Of a stretch of DNA of 19,246 bases, positions 1 to 9,160 are shown in pieces (positions within the stretch are counted from its first letter, which is position 1; the number at the start of each line of letters is the position of its first letter). The stretch is from Dimargaris cristalligena (taxonomy: Eukaryota; Kickxellomycota; Dimargaritomycetes; Dimargaritales; Dimargaritaceae), in contig JANBQC010000539.1 in NCBI GenBank assembly GCA_027576995.1, positions 1 through 19,246 on the forward strand, read 5' to 3'. Both the position numbers and the translations under genes were made by a program. The notes beneath the pieces are model-generated. The model was not told the DNA's origin. It saw only the letters and a program-made list of their open reading frames with translations, and made no database searches.

Positions 1-309
1 GCGTTGCTTTAGAGTAGGGAGGATCAGGTGACCTCAACATCACTAATGGGGTCGATCTCTCCTAATGGTTGCACTAGCAGTGCCTATAGGACGGAATGAT
101 TGACACACGGCCAGTTCGCCTGAAATCAAATATTCCGAAACGGTACAGCGAGGGCATTGGTTGACACCATTTTTTATTGAATCGACCTTGGCGACTGGAC
201 AATCCCTATACCTAGTGCACTTCCTAATACCCTTTAATGATCATCACCCAACCTAGTTGGCATTATTCCAATGATAGGCGGGAAGAATCAAAGATGGGAG
301 GAGGTCAAT

Positions 310-318
310 CCCCCCCCC
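310..318. repeat. C9 homopolymer
   Basis: Nine consecutive C on the plus strand, in the context CAATCCCCCCCCCTCC. It is one of several unusually long C:G runs in the window. Confidence 0.9.
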
Positions 319-1137
319 TCCTATATCTCGGATCATTGTGAAATCCGAAGCAATAGGGATGCTATTGATCGAAGCCAAAACGGTTGGTAGATCTGATACG
401 GCAGTTATCAGGTAGGTAGAGGTGGCCGCAGTTCATCACCCGCCTGCCACCATCACCTCTATGATTTCAGCCGCTTGATTGGAAGCGTTATACCACCATG
501 CGCAGGAATCAGGGGCCCTGTAGTTAGCGATCGCTCCCCGTCATTATAACCCCCGGAATAGATGATTGTATAGTCAACCAGTCCCATTGCAAGCCATAGT
601 TCCTCCCTACACCCCCTCCTCCCATGCCCACAGCTTAGTTATCTACAACAGTAGTGATAGGCCGTTCTGGTGGAGCCATATTCTCTAATTCACGTATTTT
701 AAACATCGGCAACAGACCGACCATTTCCCTTCGTACCACGTCACACTTTGGAGACAGTACCACTCAACCCACATGCATTTTTATGCTTCCTATAGATAAG
801 GGCCGCTCGCTCCCTAGCACCCTCTGGCCTAGACCAGACCCATCGTTCTCTCGCACCAAAGTGTCACTGAGCCCAACTGCTGTGAATTTTGATGAAACGC
901 GATAAACGGGCCAGGCTAATTATGAAATGGCGGTATGCGTATATCATCGCGGTGGAATCTATAGGGCACATGTATGAATCTTATTATTTTTGGAGTGGGG
1001 TTTATTGAGTTGGGGTCACTTCCTTTTACTTTATTTTTTTACATCCACCATGTGGACCTCTCCATTCGAGATGGCAATGCATGCGGTAATTAGGCATTAA
1101 AGGTGCCGCAGAAGTGTGGTTAGGAGAGAGAGGGAAT

Positions 1138-1156
1138 AGAGAGAGAGAGAGAGAGA
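1138..1156. repeat. (AG)n microsatellite
   Basis: About nine AG dinucleotides, preceded by a shorter GAGAGAGA stretch near 1123-1132. This is a purine-strand counterpart of the CT tracts found later in the window. Confidence 0.9.
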
Positions 1157-1599
1157 AAAGGAGATAACCGGTATCACCCACAGCTTAAAGCTGTGTAATT
1201 CCGTCTAGGCCTGCAATCCGTCCTGGATCGCAAGGGGTACAGGTGAGGGGGGGAGTTAGGGAAGGGGGATCTATAATTGAGCATGCCACTATGACTTATA
1301 CTCACTTTATATTTCACCTGAAGCTGGTTATAGCCATATCCGCAAATGAACTAACGAACGGTTTCTTACCCTGGAGTGTAAAACAGTGTGTCACCGAACA
1401 TTGGAAAGGGGAGGTGGGAAGCGCGAACTGGCATTTTGGGTATGACGGTATTACCTCAACGGTAACATCTGGTACCCACCCAACAGTGGAATAGAGTGGA
1501 GAACACGCGGTAAACCCAGGCTATTATCATTCTCGCTACCATTCCATTGCGAAGGCCAAGGAATTCGCGCTAGGGATATAATACACTAAAAATCAATCA

Positions 1600-1609
1600 C
1601 CCCCCCCCC
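1600..1609. repeat. C10 homopolymer
   Basis: Ten consecutive C followed directly by an A-rich stretch (AAAATAAAAG). It is the longest single-base run noticed in the window. Confidence 0.9.
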
Positions 1610-2323
1610 AAAATAAAAGCTAGAGAGAGAATACTGTAATCGAAGGACCCCAGGCGCGGGCATCAAATGGCCACTCCCCACATCTTCAACAATCCCCACA
1701 TGCCCGCCCAATACCACATTGTCAAAAATAATAGTATGATTATCCTAGCCAACAACTTCGTTGGCAAATGAATTCCAGTTGAGCCTGGTAGTTGTAGTTT
1801 AATCAACCTCCGCTCCCCCTTTTTATCTTCCACCGGGTCATAGCCACAGTGGTGCAGTTGATTGAAGATCATTAATGAGTCGCTTCATAATACCAACCCC
1901 AGCCCAAACTGGCTGAAGGTCAATAATATAGAAGCTTAGCCAACTCGGACGATCCTCCTCGGAGACTGGCGCCTGGCCTTTTCGCCAATAATTTTCCCTT
2001 GCACCAGGGGGGAGTAAGAGGAAAAGGCAGGTAGGGGGGTGGTGGTAGTAGAGTGACACCACCAGTTGGATAGAACAAGAACTTGGTGATCATGACTGTC
2101 GCATCAATGATAAGTAATAAGTTCGACATGGAATGGATTAAATAAGGCGGAAGGGAGGAATAGAAATATAATGAACGCACCGTTCTATTACACCATGTAA
2201 GAAGCGGATGAATACGACGCTGTTCACGAGCTGACTAGACGTGCACCTACATTTCACGTCTCCATTAATCAGTCACACCACCACATTTCCCGCTCTCTCC
2301 TGCATTTGGACTGTTCAGTCTCT

Positions 2324-2332
2324 CCCCCCCCC
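2324..2332. repeat. C9 homopolymer
   Basis: Nine C in a CT-rich context (GTCTCT before, TCCGCTC after). No reading frame of interest overlaps it. Confidence 0.9.
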
Positions 2333-3831
2333 TCCGCTCAGTGGTGCCCAGACCTCCTCTCCACCACTTTTCCCCTCTGGGTCGTCACAACGTGTAAATA
2401 AAAAAATGGCCCGATACTGAATTGACTACTGAACCCGGATGTTAGTGTATTGATGGGGGGGATAATGCGCGAGCGGCGCTATTATATGTATGTCATAAAA
2501 TAAGAACTTGGGAGTGGGGCTGACGTCCCTCCGTTCCCCTTATCACCACCAAACCCGGTGGCGTGCAGGGTACCACCGACATGGGAATGTTCGACTGGTT
2601 TTTACTATACCCATTAACTATTAGATGGGGAGGGGGACAACATATCGCACCATCCGGCCGATTCCCGCAGTAGTGAACAAGGGAATTTCCTCTCCAGTCC
2701 AGTCCCTAGCACCTTGAATGGGATAAAAACGAAAAATCAATTCAGAGTCGGTAATAGTCGATATCGAATAACATCTAATGCACCCAGAGAAAACGAAAAA
2801 AGAAAGTAAGAACATAAGAAGGATGGAAAAGGAGAGATGTGGCGGTAGCAGTGTCAATAGAACCTTTGAGTGAGTAAGGCGATGTCACTAGGAAAGAACT
2901 GATTTCCGTGCATATCAATTATTATTATCTTATGGCCGGCGAATCTTCTAGGGCTACCTGCACCACCCGGTCTAACATAAAATAGGCTTAATTGCGCCGG
3001 ACTAGTTCTACATGTCAGCGGGTGCATAGGCATGTCTATGCAATGTATTCATCTCCCATCACTGGCATCGCGGCGTAGAGTGGAATATGTTGGACCTAAT
3101 CGGGGTGGCTGAATTAACCGTAAATCAACCAGGTATTCCGGTTTACCAGCCGACAGTCCAATCCGCACCGCTATGTGCAGAACCGGTACTTATAATTCAA
3201 TGGTTGGGACCATCCCTAATGTGGGCCATGTCTATTTAAGGTGAAATGGAGAAACCCCAGAACATCGCCCATCCACCGACCATCCCTCCACCCTATACTT
3301 CTGAAAATGTGGAATTGCTCATTGCAACGGGAAACATGTGATTGCTGGGAGGCGAGCGGACATCTCCTAAAGGATCATTGTTAGTCGCATCATGTCAAAA
3401 AAGTATTAGGTGCATCGTTATACTTTTTTTAAGAAAAAAACAATTAAAATAGGGAGCATAGTCCTCTCAAACTAGTGGATAAACAATAAAAATGGACGGT
3501 GAATATCATCGAGGGAAATGTCGATATACCTTTCGACTTGCCTCAAATCCCGTTAATCGGATAGACCCGAGGGACATCGCCCTAATGGCTAAATATTTAT
3601 GAACGGGATAGCATGGGATGGAAACTAGATCGACGGATGAAGAGAGAAAAAAAAATCGCCGAAAATCAAAAATACCACAGTGCTAAATATATTTACGTGT
3701 ATATATATGATATTACAATATATGTATGTTTATATGTGTGTGTGGTGGGTTCACTACTCTTCTAGATTGAAAACAAGAATCAATCGGCCTAATACTTATT
3801 GGCCAGTCCCTAGCCCAATGACCCATCTCTT

Positions 3832-3861
3832 ACCACCATTCGGTAATTCCCGAATGGTGGT
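3832..3861. repeat. perfect inverted repeat, 12-bp arms, 6-nt loop
   Basis: The left arm ACCACCATTCGG (3832-3843) and right arm CCGAATGGTGGT (3850-3861) are exact reverse complements around the loop TAATTC. The stem would be stable in RNA or as a DNA cruciform. No gene recognised nearby explains it. It could be a transcript-end hairpin, a protein-binding dyad, or the tip of a decayed foldback element. Confidence 0.85.
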
Positions 3862-5148
3862 CACACTGTTGCTTCCTTCCAATCTCGAGCCAAGACTAAA
3901 AATAAACATAATAAAATACGGGAAAGGATTAAATGGCCGCTGACTAGGTTAGTGTGGATGGAGGTTACAGCCGTCGCCCCAAGAAAAGAGGACGGGCCCT
4001 CACGCTGCCTGCCCTTTTGAGACGGGTGTTTCGCCTACTCTTTCGGGACGACTGACGAATGGTTGAATTTCTGGACGGCCCTGGTGGAACCCCAGGTTCA
4101 TTACACGATGGAACCGACTAAAAGGAAAAGGGGGTAAAATGGGCAGGAGGCAATCAACTGGTGCCAGCTAGCGGATGTTTAGCCTAGTAAAGTAAAAATA
4201 ATAATGGAGAAATGTATAGCCGGAAAAAACGGCGAGAGATATAAAAATAAGGAATATTGATACATATGCATGAATATAAAAAAGAAAAGGGGAAGGTCTG
4301 CGCGGCCATTCCCAACAACAACGAAGGCGAGAGAGTGGTACAGGATGTAACCCAGTAGGTGCTACAGGTACGGCGGAAACACCAACGGTTGGGTCTGTAG
4401 GTAGGTGTATTTGGCTAGCGGTCCCCATTGGGCGGAGAAAGAGGACTCCCTTAGTCGCCAATTTTCTCCTTCGTCCTTTAGCTACTACTGGTTACCAATT
4501 GTGCACTGTTCTACCGCGCTTGGCGCCCCTTTTTCCCTGAATTTTCATTTTCGATTCGGTCTCAAAGACGACGGCCCTTTTGTACTTTAGTAGAACCCAT
4601 TGTCCCACTGTGCGCAATAGATCCATCTTTTATTATACCCAGTGGATTGTATTCATGGTATTATTATATACGGACCAAAGGGGGTCACGAGGTGCATGAG
4701 ATGGTTGGGTCCAACTTGGGTCACACCGAAACGAAGAGGTTAGTGTGTAAATGAAAGGGCGATATATACAGTGTACTGCTCTGATTGGGGGAAGGAAAGG
4801 ACAGATATAGAGAGATGGTGAGTGTGGCACTAATAGCATAAGACGGTGGTGGTGTGGGTGGATGGGAGAGGCTGCTACCGCCGCCTGTCGTCATCCGGCT
4901 ATTTGAACATCTTATTCAGACCATGGCTTATTTAGGTACATTAGAGTGAGGATCGCCCGCTGACATGCCTTGCAATTCCAACAGGTACAACAAGGCTCGC
5001 ATGTCGAAAAAGCAACTTTTGGGCAAGACGGAGCTCCCACACATACACTACATTGGATACAGTCGGTTGCATTGTCACATTACTAGCTCTGCTTCACCAA
5101 TGGTCCTACCGCCCATGGCGAGTCGGTACATCAAACTAAGTGGGTGAA

Positions 5149-5571
5149 ATGAACCATGCCTCTCAATACCAGTTTAGGGAGGGTGGGTACAGTATTCGTT
5201 TCAAAACATGGTGTTTTAGCACCTCTACTCTATCTAAAGGCACTTTTGAATGTCATATTATTATATTTACTTCCAGGTATCCCCCCGCCACTACTGCCGT
5301 ATGCATCCGCCTGCTGGGAATTTATCTTTGCACGCTTTTGGTAATTTCAGCACTTGCGGAAGGGGTTAGAGCCAACCCCAACGATTCTAGCGATTTGCCA
5401 AATCCTACTACCGTCACTTCCCACCCACACACTCTCCTACGTATACCTCTATATATGACTCTCCTACGTATACCTCTATATATGATTTCGGGGGCTTCTC
5501 TTTCGAAAGTCACCACTACTGGGTATTGTCTATTGTGGCCTTGGCTGATGTGTATCTATATATATTTATAG
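5149..5571 (+). CDS. doubtful 140-codon reading frame with one hydrophobic segment
   Basis: Not recognised and probably not real. The first ATG in the frame is 5149 (G at -3); the frame itself is open slightly further upstream. Residues about 52-70 (CIRLLGIYLCTLLVISALA) would form a membrane or signal-anchor helix, followed by a polar EGVRANPNDSSDLPNP stretch. Residues 95-112 are two exact copies of TLLRIPLYM, produced by a 27-bp DNA duplication that keeps frame. The tail runs into AT-rich repeats. Codon use shows no bias like that of the two confident genes, and an open frame of this length is expected occasionally by chance. A spliced gene using only the central part is an alternative. Confidence 0.12.
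   Translation: MNHASQYQFREGGYSIRFKTWCFSTSTLSKGTFECHIIIFTSRYPPATTAVCIRLLGIYLCTLLVISALAEGVRANPNDSSDLPNPTTVTSHPHTLLRIPLYMTLLRIPLYMISGASLSKVTTTGYCLLWPWLMCIYIYL
5431..5484. repeat. 27-bp perfect tandem duplication
   Basis: Two identical 27-bp units, 5431-5457 and 5458-5484, each beginning ACTCTCCTACGTATACC and ending ATATATG. The perfect identity suggests a recent duplication. The unit length is a multiple of three. Confidence 0.95.
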
Positions 5572-5627
5572 ATCTACTTTTATATACGGGCGCTGAGAGC
5601 GACGGGCCATGTAGGGAGGAAGATGGC

Positions 5628-5677
5628 ATCAATAATAATAATAATAATAGTAATAATCATAATCATAATCATAATAA
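5628..5677. repeat. AAT/AATCAT compound microsatellite
   Basis: About six AAT units followed by an interrupted AATCAT array. On the opposite strand this reads as ATT/ATGATT, similar in style to the array near 7097. Confidence 0.9.
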
Positions 5678-6250
5678 GCCCATCGTGATTTCGATCACCC
5701 GAATTTCCTTTTCTTGACATATTACATGGCGCCAATCCCTAATTCCCACCAAACCACCGGGGCCACCCACAGCCCACCCCACCCCATCCACACCCGACAC
5801 TCTCCATGAAAGAGCCAACCAATGCATGGCCCGTCTTCCCCTTTAGTTATATTGGACCGAAAGTGCGCGGTTGTCGGTTAGGTGTAGATCCCCACTCGAA
5901 CACTTCAATTTGCCCCGATTTACGGCGGCCGCTCTCCGCCACGGTGCTCTTCGCTATTGGATATATATGGAATGTTTAGAGCGGTATGTTTGGCATGGGT
6001 GTGGCTACTGGGGGTACAATCTTTCGGAACTATGCCGAATTTCCACCTTGGTCTAGCCCCCCACATCAGCAGCTCTTTTAATATTTCACACATTCTCCCT
6101 CTATCCCTTCACCTTTGGGCTATCCTCGACAACGCAGAAATTCATTAAAGAATTGCCAGGCTGATTTTTTTACCGACGTATCCGTGCTTTTTCTAATCTA
6201 GGCGCAGTCTCAGCAGTGGATTGCCCCCGTCCTCCGTTTCCTCCAGTAGC

Positions 6251-6271
6251 ATCCTCATCATCCTCATCATC
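6251..6271. repeat. short ATCCTC/TCA repeat
   Basis: ATCCTCATCATCCTCATCAT is a short interrupted trinucleotide repeat within a CT-rich stretch. Confidence 0.8.
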
Positions 6272-6608
6272 ACCCAGCCGATTTCCCCTAGGATAAGTGT
6301 CCATCCTTTTATTCCGGCTGCCCTTCCACCTAACATTTTGGCCGGACCTTCCACTCTTCTGGGGATAAAATTAGGTATTCTCGACTGGCTAGATTGCGTA
6401 GATCACCGTGATTATTTCTCTCAGATCATCCGTCATTTTCTTCACCCCTCTCTCTTTTCCTCCCTTCTTGTTAATCCAATGGGCCCCTCATTTCTTGGTA
6501 GATTACTGTACAGCCCCATCCCCATGGCCTTTAACTGCTGCCGGTGAAGATCGAGTGTGATTGCAGTTTTTTAAATTTTTTTTTGACTTCCCCACTTGTA
6601 GTGGTGGT

Positions 6609-6616
6609 GGGGGGGG
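6609..6616. repeat. G8 homopolymer in a G-rich cluster
   Basis: GTGGTGGTGG leads into an eight-G run. A second run of six G follows about 15 bases later. The cluster could form a G-quadruplex on the plus strand. Confidence 0.8.
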
Positions 6617-7096
6617 ACTGACTGTGTGGGGGGCGCATCATTTTCGGCCGTTGGTGTATCAACCACGTCGTTCTTAGTTACGTATATATTACAGCGGGGG
6701 CTTATTATATAGAGCCCTTCGATTGACTTTGACCCATCACATACCCGCACCAGCCTTTCATGCCAAGTCCGCCTTTTTTTAAAAAAAATTGCCGGAGCAG
6801 ATGGCATTACTGATATCCCTGCTTCGTTGCGTAGCTTAGGGCGAACTAGACGCTCACCTAAGTGTATGCCTTCCTTAATACAGCAGTGCTGGTAGCCAGC
6901 CAGGTGGATGAAGAAGGAAGAGAGAGAGGGGTTTTTATACAATCGACTGGGCATTAGCCTTTCCGGTGGGTCAAAGCTTAAGGCTCTAATTTTCCGAATG
7001 TGTGGCTTCCTTCCATTAGCTCATCTTACACATAAGCTTCCCCTGATATATATCGGCGCCTCCACCGCAGCCTCGGTCGACCTTCTACAACCACTA

Positions 7097-7153
7097 GTAT
7101 TACTATTACTATTACTATTGCTATTTTTATTATGATTATGATTATGATTATTG
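7097..7153. repeat. TATTAC / TTATGA compound microsatellite
   Basis: Interrupted ATTACT units followed by four TTATGA-type units. Stops and low complexity in all frames make coding unlikely. Confidence 0.9.
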
Positions 7154-7305
7154 TCACCATCAATGCCCGTACAGTGCTTTTTTATCTTGAAGCCAGTCAG
7201 TCAGGCCGGGGTTTATTTATTCAATCATTCAATCATTCATTCGCCACAGCGTCCCTTTTCCCAGCCCCTCTCTCGGCCCTGCGGCCAATATTTTAGTGAA
7301 GGGAG

Positions 7306-7315
7306 TATATAAATA
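7306..7315 (+). promoter_or_regulatory. TATA-like motif with no gene recognised behind it
   Basis: TATATAAATA is preceded by GGCCAATA about 25 bases upstream, which resembles a CCAAT element. No credible reading frame follows: the next 100 bases hold an AT palindrome and then low-complexity sequence. It may be chance in AT-rich DNA, or mark a non-coding or spliced transcript. Confidence 0.2.
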
Positions 7316-7346
7316 GTCTCCACGGCCAAAAAACAATAATAATTAT

Positions 7347-7378
7347 ATGTAATATATATATATATATATATATTACAT
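7347..7378. repeat. 32-bp perfect AT palindrome
   Basis: The alternating AT core is flanked by ATGTAATAT on the left and ATATTACAT on the right, exact reverse complements. The symmetry therefore extends past the simple dinucleotide run and could extrude as a cruciform. Confidence 0.9.
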
Positions 7379-7890
7379 TTCATTTCCAACCACTACAATG
7401 GGCCACGAGCGGGTTCTCCGTTCTGTGGTCTTGGTTCGGACTGCTTGGAGGTGGAGAGTGGGGCTGCTTGTCACCTCGACCCCGACAGACTGAGTCCCCA
7501 TTCCTCTTCCTTGTATACTCCCCTCCCCACTCACCACTACTATATCCCCCCTTAAACATTCACCATTCCTGTGCGGCACACCTTCCGAGGGCGTGCATGT
7601 GCCTCTGCGGGTGTGCGTATATATATATGTATACAATAATATATATGTAGCAATCTATCTATATTACCCTGCTGGCCGATTCAGCCTGACCGAAACTCGC
7701 GTGGGGGTTCTGGCGGTGCATTCTACATCTGTCCTCCTGGGCTGTACAAATCACCGTTATATGGGGCTTGGCTATCCTTAGTTGGCCCAATTAATTTGCC
7801 GCTATTTTTGCATTATCCTCACACTCCCTTGATTGTTTGCGGTGGCCCCCTACTGAAGATCTCATTGTCGCATCTCGGCCTGTCTCTCTT

Positions 7891-7892
<2 letters not shown>

Positions 7893-7922
<30 letters not shown>
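7893..7922. repeat. (TC)15 microsatellite
   Basis: Fifteen uninterrupted TC units, the longest pure pyrimidine repeat in the window, about 420 bp upstream of the start codon of the 8342 gene. Such mirror-symmetric tracts can adopt triplex (H-DNA) structure. Confidence 0.95.
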
Positions 7923-7926
<4 letters not shown>

Positions 7927-8132
7927 GCCGGCCCAACTAATCTGGTACGACGTTTCATCCACTAGGTTAGTTTACCCTGTTCAACCTAGTCTTAGCTCCC
8001 ATCGGCCTTTGTTTGATTATCCTTCTTCTCTTTCCGTACATCCCCTGGTTAATTCGCAGTTCCGTATATTAAAGTGTGATTGTCCCCGAGCCATTCTAGT
8101 TCCCCTCTCTCCATGTTGGGCCTGCATCCCAA

Positions 8133-8140
8133 TATAAATA
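8133..8140 (+). promoter_or_regulatory. candidate TATA box for the 8342 gene
   Basis: TATAAATA lies about 200 bp upstream of the ATG at 8342, in the context CCCAATATAAATACCGCC. The sequence from here to the start codon is strongly pyrimidine-rich on the coding strand, a pattern common in fungal leaders. Whether it is used is inference. Confidence 0.4.
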
Positions 8141-8341
8141 CCGCCCCACCCGGCCCCTTTCCTACCAGCCCGGTTTATTTAACAACTGTCTTATTCCTAA
8201 TCCTTTCTTATTCCCTCCCTTCGCCTTATCTCTCTTGCTTCGTGGCTCCCCCCTCTAGCGGACTGCCTCCTAATCTCTAGCTGTTTTCTCTTTCTCCTTC
8301 TAGTCAATTCTCACATACCTCTCCGCTTAAGCCTAAGCACT
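8141..8341 (+). promoter_or_regulatory. pyrimidine-rich leader of the 8342 gene
   Basis: Most of this stretch is C and T on the coding strand, with clusters such as TTTCTCTTTCTCCTTCTAG near 8289. The final TTCTAG could also serve as a 3' splice acceptor of a leader intron, and a CTAAT at 8269-8273 could be a branch site; that is speculative. No in-frame ATG occurs between the last in-frame stop at 8135-8137 and 8342. Confidence 0.35.
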
Positions 8342-9160
8342 ATGAAACCTTCGTCAAAATTTGGACTTCTTGGTTTAGCCATTGCTTCTTTGCCCAATAT
8401 GACTGATATTTCCCTGGATAATTCGCTACCACCACTGTACCCCACCCTGGACCCTCGCCAGCGGTACACCACCCCCGTCGATAGCCACCCACAGCCCGCG
8501 TTCACTTCTCCTTCCTCTTCGGCGCCCCGGTCCGACGTCACACTGCCCTCCTTCAGTGAGACGTTTGGTCAATTTATTATTCCCTCTAGTTCCGAGAAGC
8601 CCGCTTCATCGTTGTCGTCTTCGACGGGGTCCCAGACTCCTCCCTCGCCCGAGAGCCCATCCTTCTCCCCCCTGACTCTTTCCCCTAGTCCCCCGGCCTC
8701 TTCCATGGCTATGGATATCGATCCCACTGACTCGGTGTCTTCGTACTCCTATTCCTCGCCATCATCATCACAGCAATGGTACTGCTCCCAACAACAACAA
8801 CAACAACAACAACAGCCCCCATCCCCGCCGACGACGCCCCGGTCCCGGGCCACCGTGCCCATGACCGTGGCCCAGTACATGGAGACCCGGCAGGTGCACA
8901 CCTACGATGCGCTGGAGTATGTTCTCACTACTGATGCGGATTACCGGCGCGAACTGCTGGACACTATGAGCACACGGGCTAGCATCTGGCGCCAGCCCAT
9001 GTGGCACACCATTTACGACCTCGCCCCAACCGTTCTGGACCGGGTGGTGGCGCGGCTCGAAGCTTACTACCCTTCGCCCGTCATTCCCGTCGTGAAGCCC
9101 GACCAGGATTTCCACCAGGCCCTTAAACTCGTCATCAAGAACCTTATCATCGCGTCCTAA
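8342..9160 (+). CDS. hypothetical protein, 272 aa: Ser/Pro/Gln-rich N-terminal part, compact C-terminal domain
   Basis: I do not recognise this protein. Residues 21-175 are low complexity: repeated SP, TP and SSS clusters, a run of nine Gln at 150-158 (mostly CAA), then PPSPPTTPRSR. Residues 176-272 are different: they carry regular hydrophobic spacing, several Trp, Tyr and Arg residues and few Pro, suggesting a small, mainly helical domain. Recognisable stretches there are VAQYMETRQVHTYDALEYVL, RRELLDTM and ALKLVIKNLIIAS at the end. A disordered SP/Q-rich arm joined to a small domain is common in fungal regulators and signalling adaptors, but no DNA-binding, kinase or RNA-binding motif is visible. 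The start is the first in-frame ATG (A at -3). Met20 at 8399 is an alternative, and the first 19 codons are more AT-rich than the rest. The short segment FGLLGLAIASL is weakly hydrophobic and could be mistaken for a signal peptide. The stop is TAA and no intron is needed. The GC-rich third positions of the C-terminal half support real coding. Confidence 0.75.
   Translation: MKPSSKFGLLGLAIASLPNMTDISLDNSLPPLYPTLDPRQRYTTPVDSHPQPAFTSPSSSAPRSDVTLPSFSETFGQFIIPSSSEKPASSLSSSTGSQTPPSPESPSFSPLTLSPSPPASSMAMDIDPTDSVSSYSYSSPSSSQQWYCSQQQQQQQQQPPSPPTTPRSRATVPMTVAQYMETRQVHTYDALEYVLTTDADYRRELLDTMSTRASIWRQPMWHTIYDLAPTVLDRVVARLEAYYPSPVIPVVKPDQDFHQALKLVIKNLIIAS

Larger units (their letters stand above)
1..5148. 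other. gene-poor region without a supportable coding sequence
   Basis: No open frame here is longer than about 97 codons, and the few that look long begin with TTG or GTG or translate to low-complexity or random-looking peptides. Composition is near balanced. The stretch contains three C homopolymers of 9-10 bases (310, 1600, 2324), a G7 at 2455, GA repeats near 1138, AT-rich patches around 3420-3440 and 3690-3740, and a perfect hairpin at 3832-3861. No tRNA, rRNA or transposase remnant was recognised. Short exons of a spliced gene cannot be excluded by eye. Confidence 0.6.
5572..8132. other. repeat-rich stretch without a supportable gene
   Basis: Much of this interval is pyrimidine-rich on the plus strand, especially 6050-6540 and 7440-8130, so forward translations are Ser/Leu/Pro-rich and uninformative. 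It carries AAT, TCA, TAT, AT and TC microsatellites. A minus-strand frame at 6571-6954 starts with ATG and runs 127 codons, but it matches nothing I know. A TATA-like motif at 7306-7315 has no recognisable gene behind it. Confidence 0.55.

Noticed and set aside
4168..4461. 97-codon minus-strand frame with a hydrophobic segment
   Set aside because: The start is TTG, and the hydrophobic part comes from an AT-rich stretch; nothing supports coding.
6571..6954. 127-codon minus-strand frame starting with ATG
   Set aside because: It has some protein-like stretches, but no family is recognised, it runs into a poly-C/poly-His tract, and there is no promoter or codon signal.
7796..8137. 113-codon plus-strand frame upstream of the 8342 gene, in the same frame
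   Set aside because: It contains the (TC)15 repeat as an LSLSLS run, is otherwise CT-rich filler, and stops before the TATA-like box and gene start.
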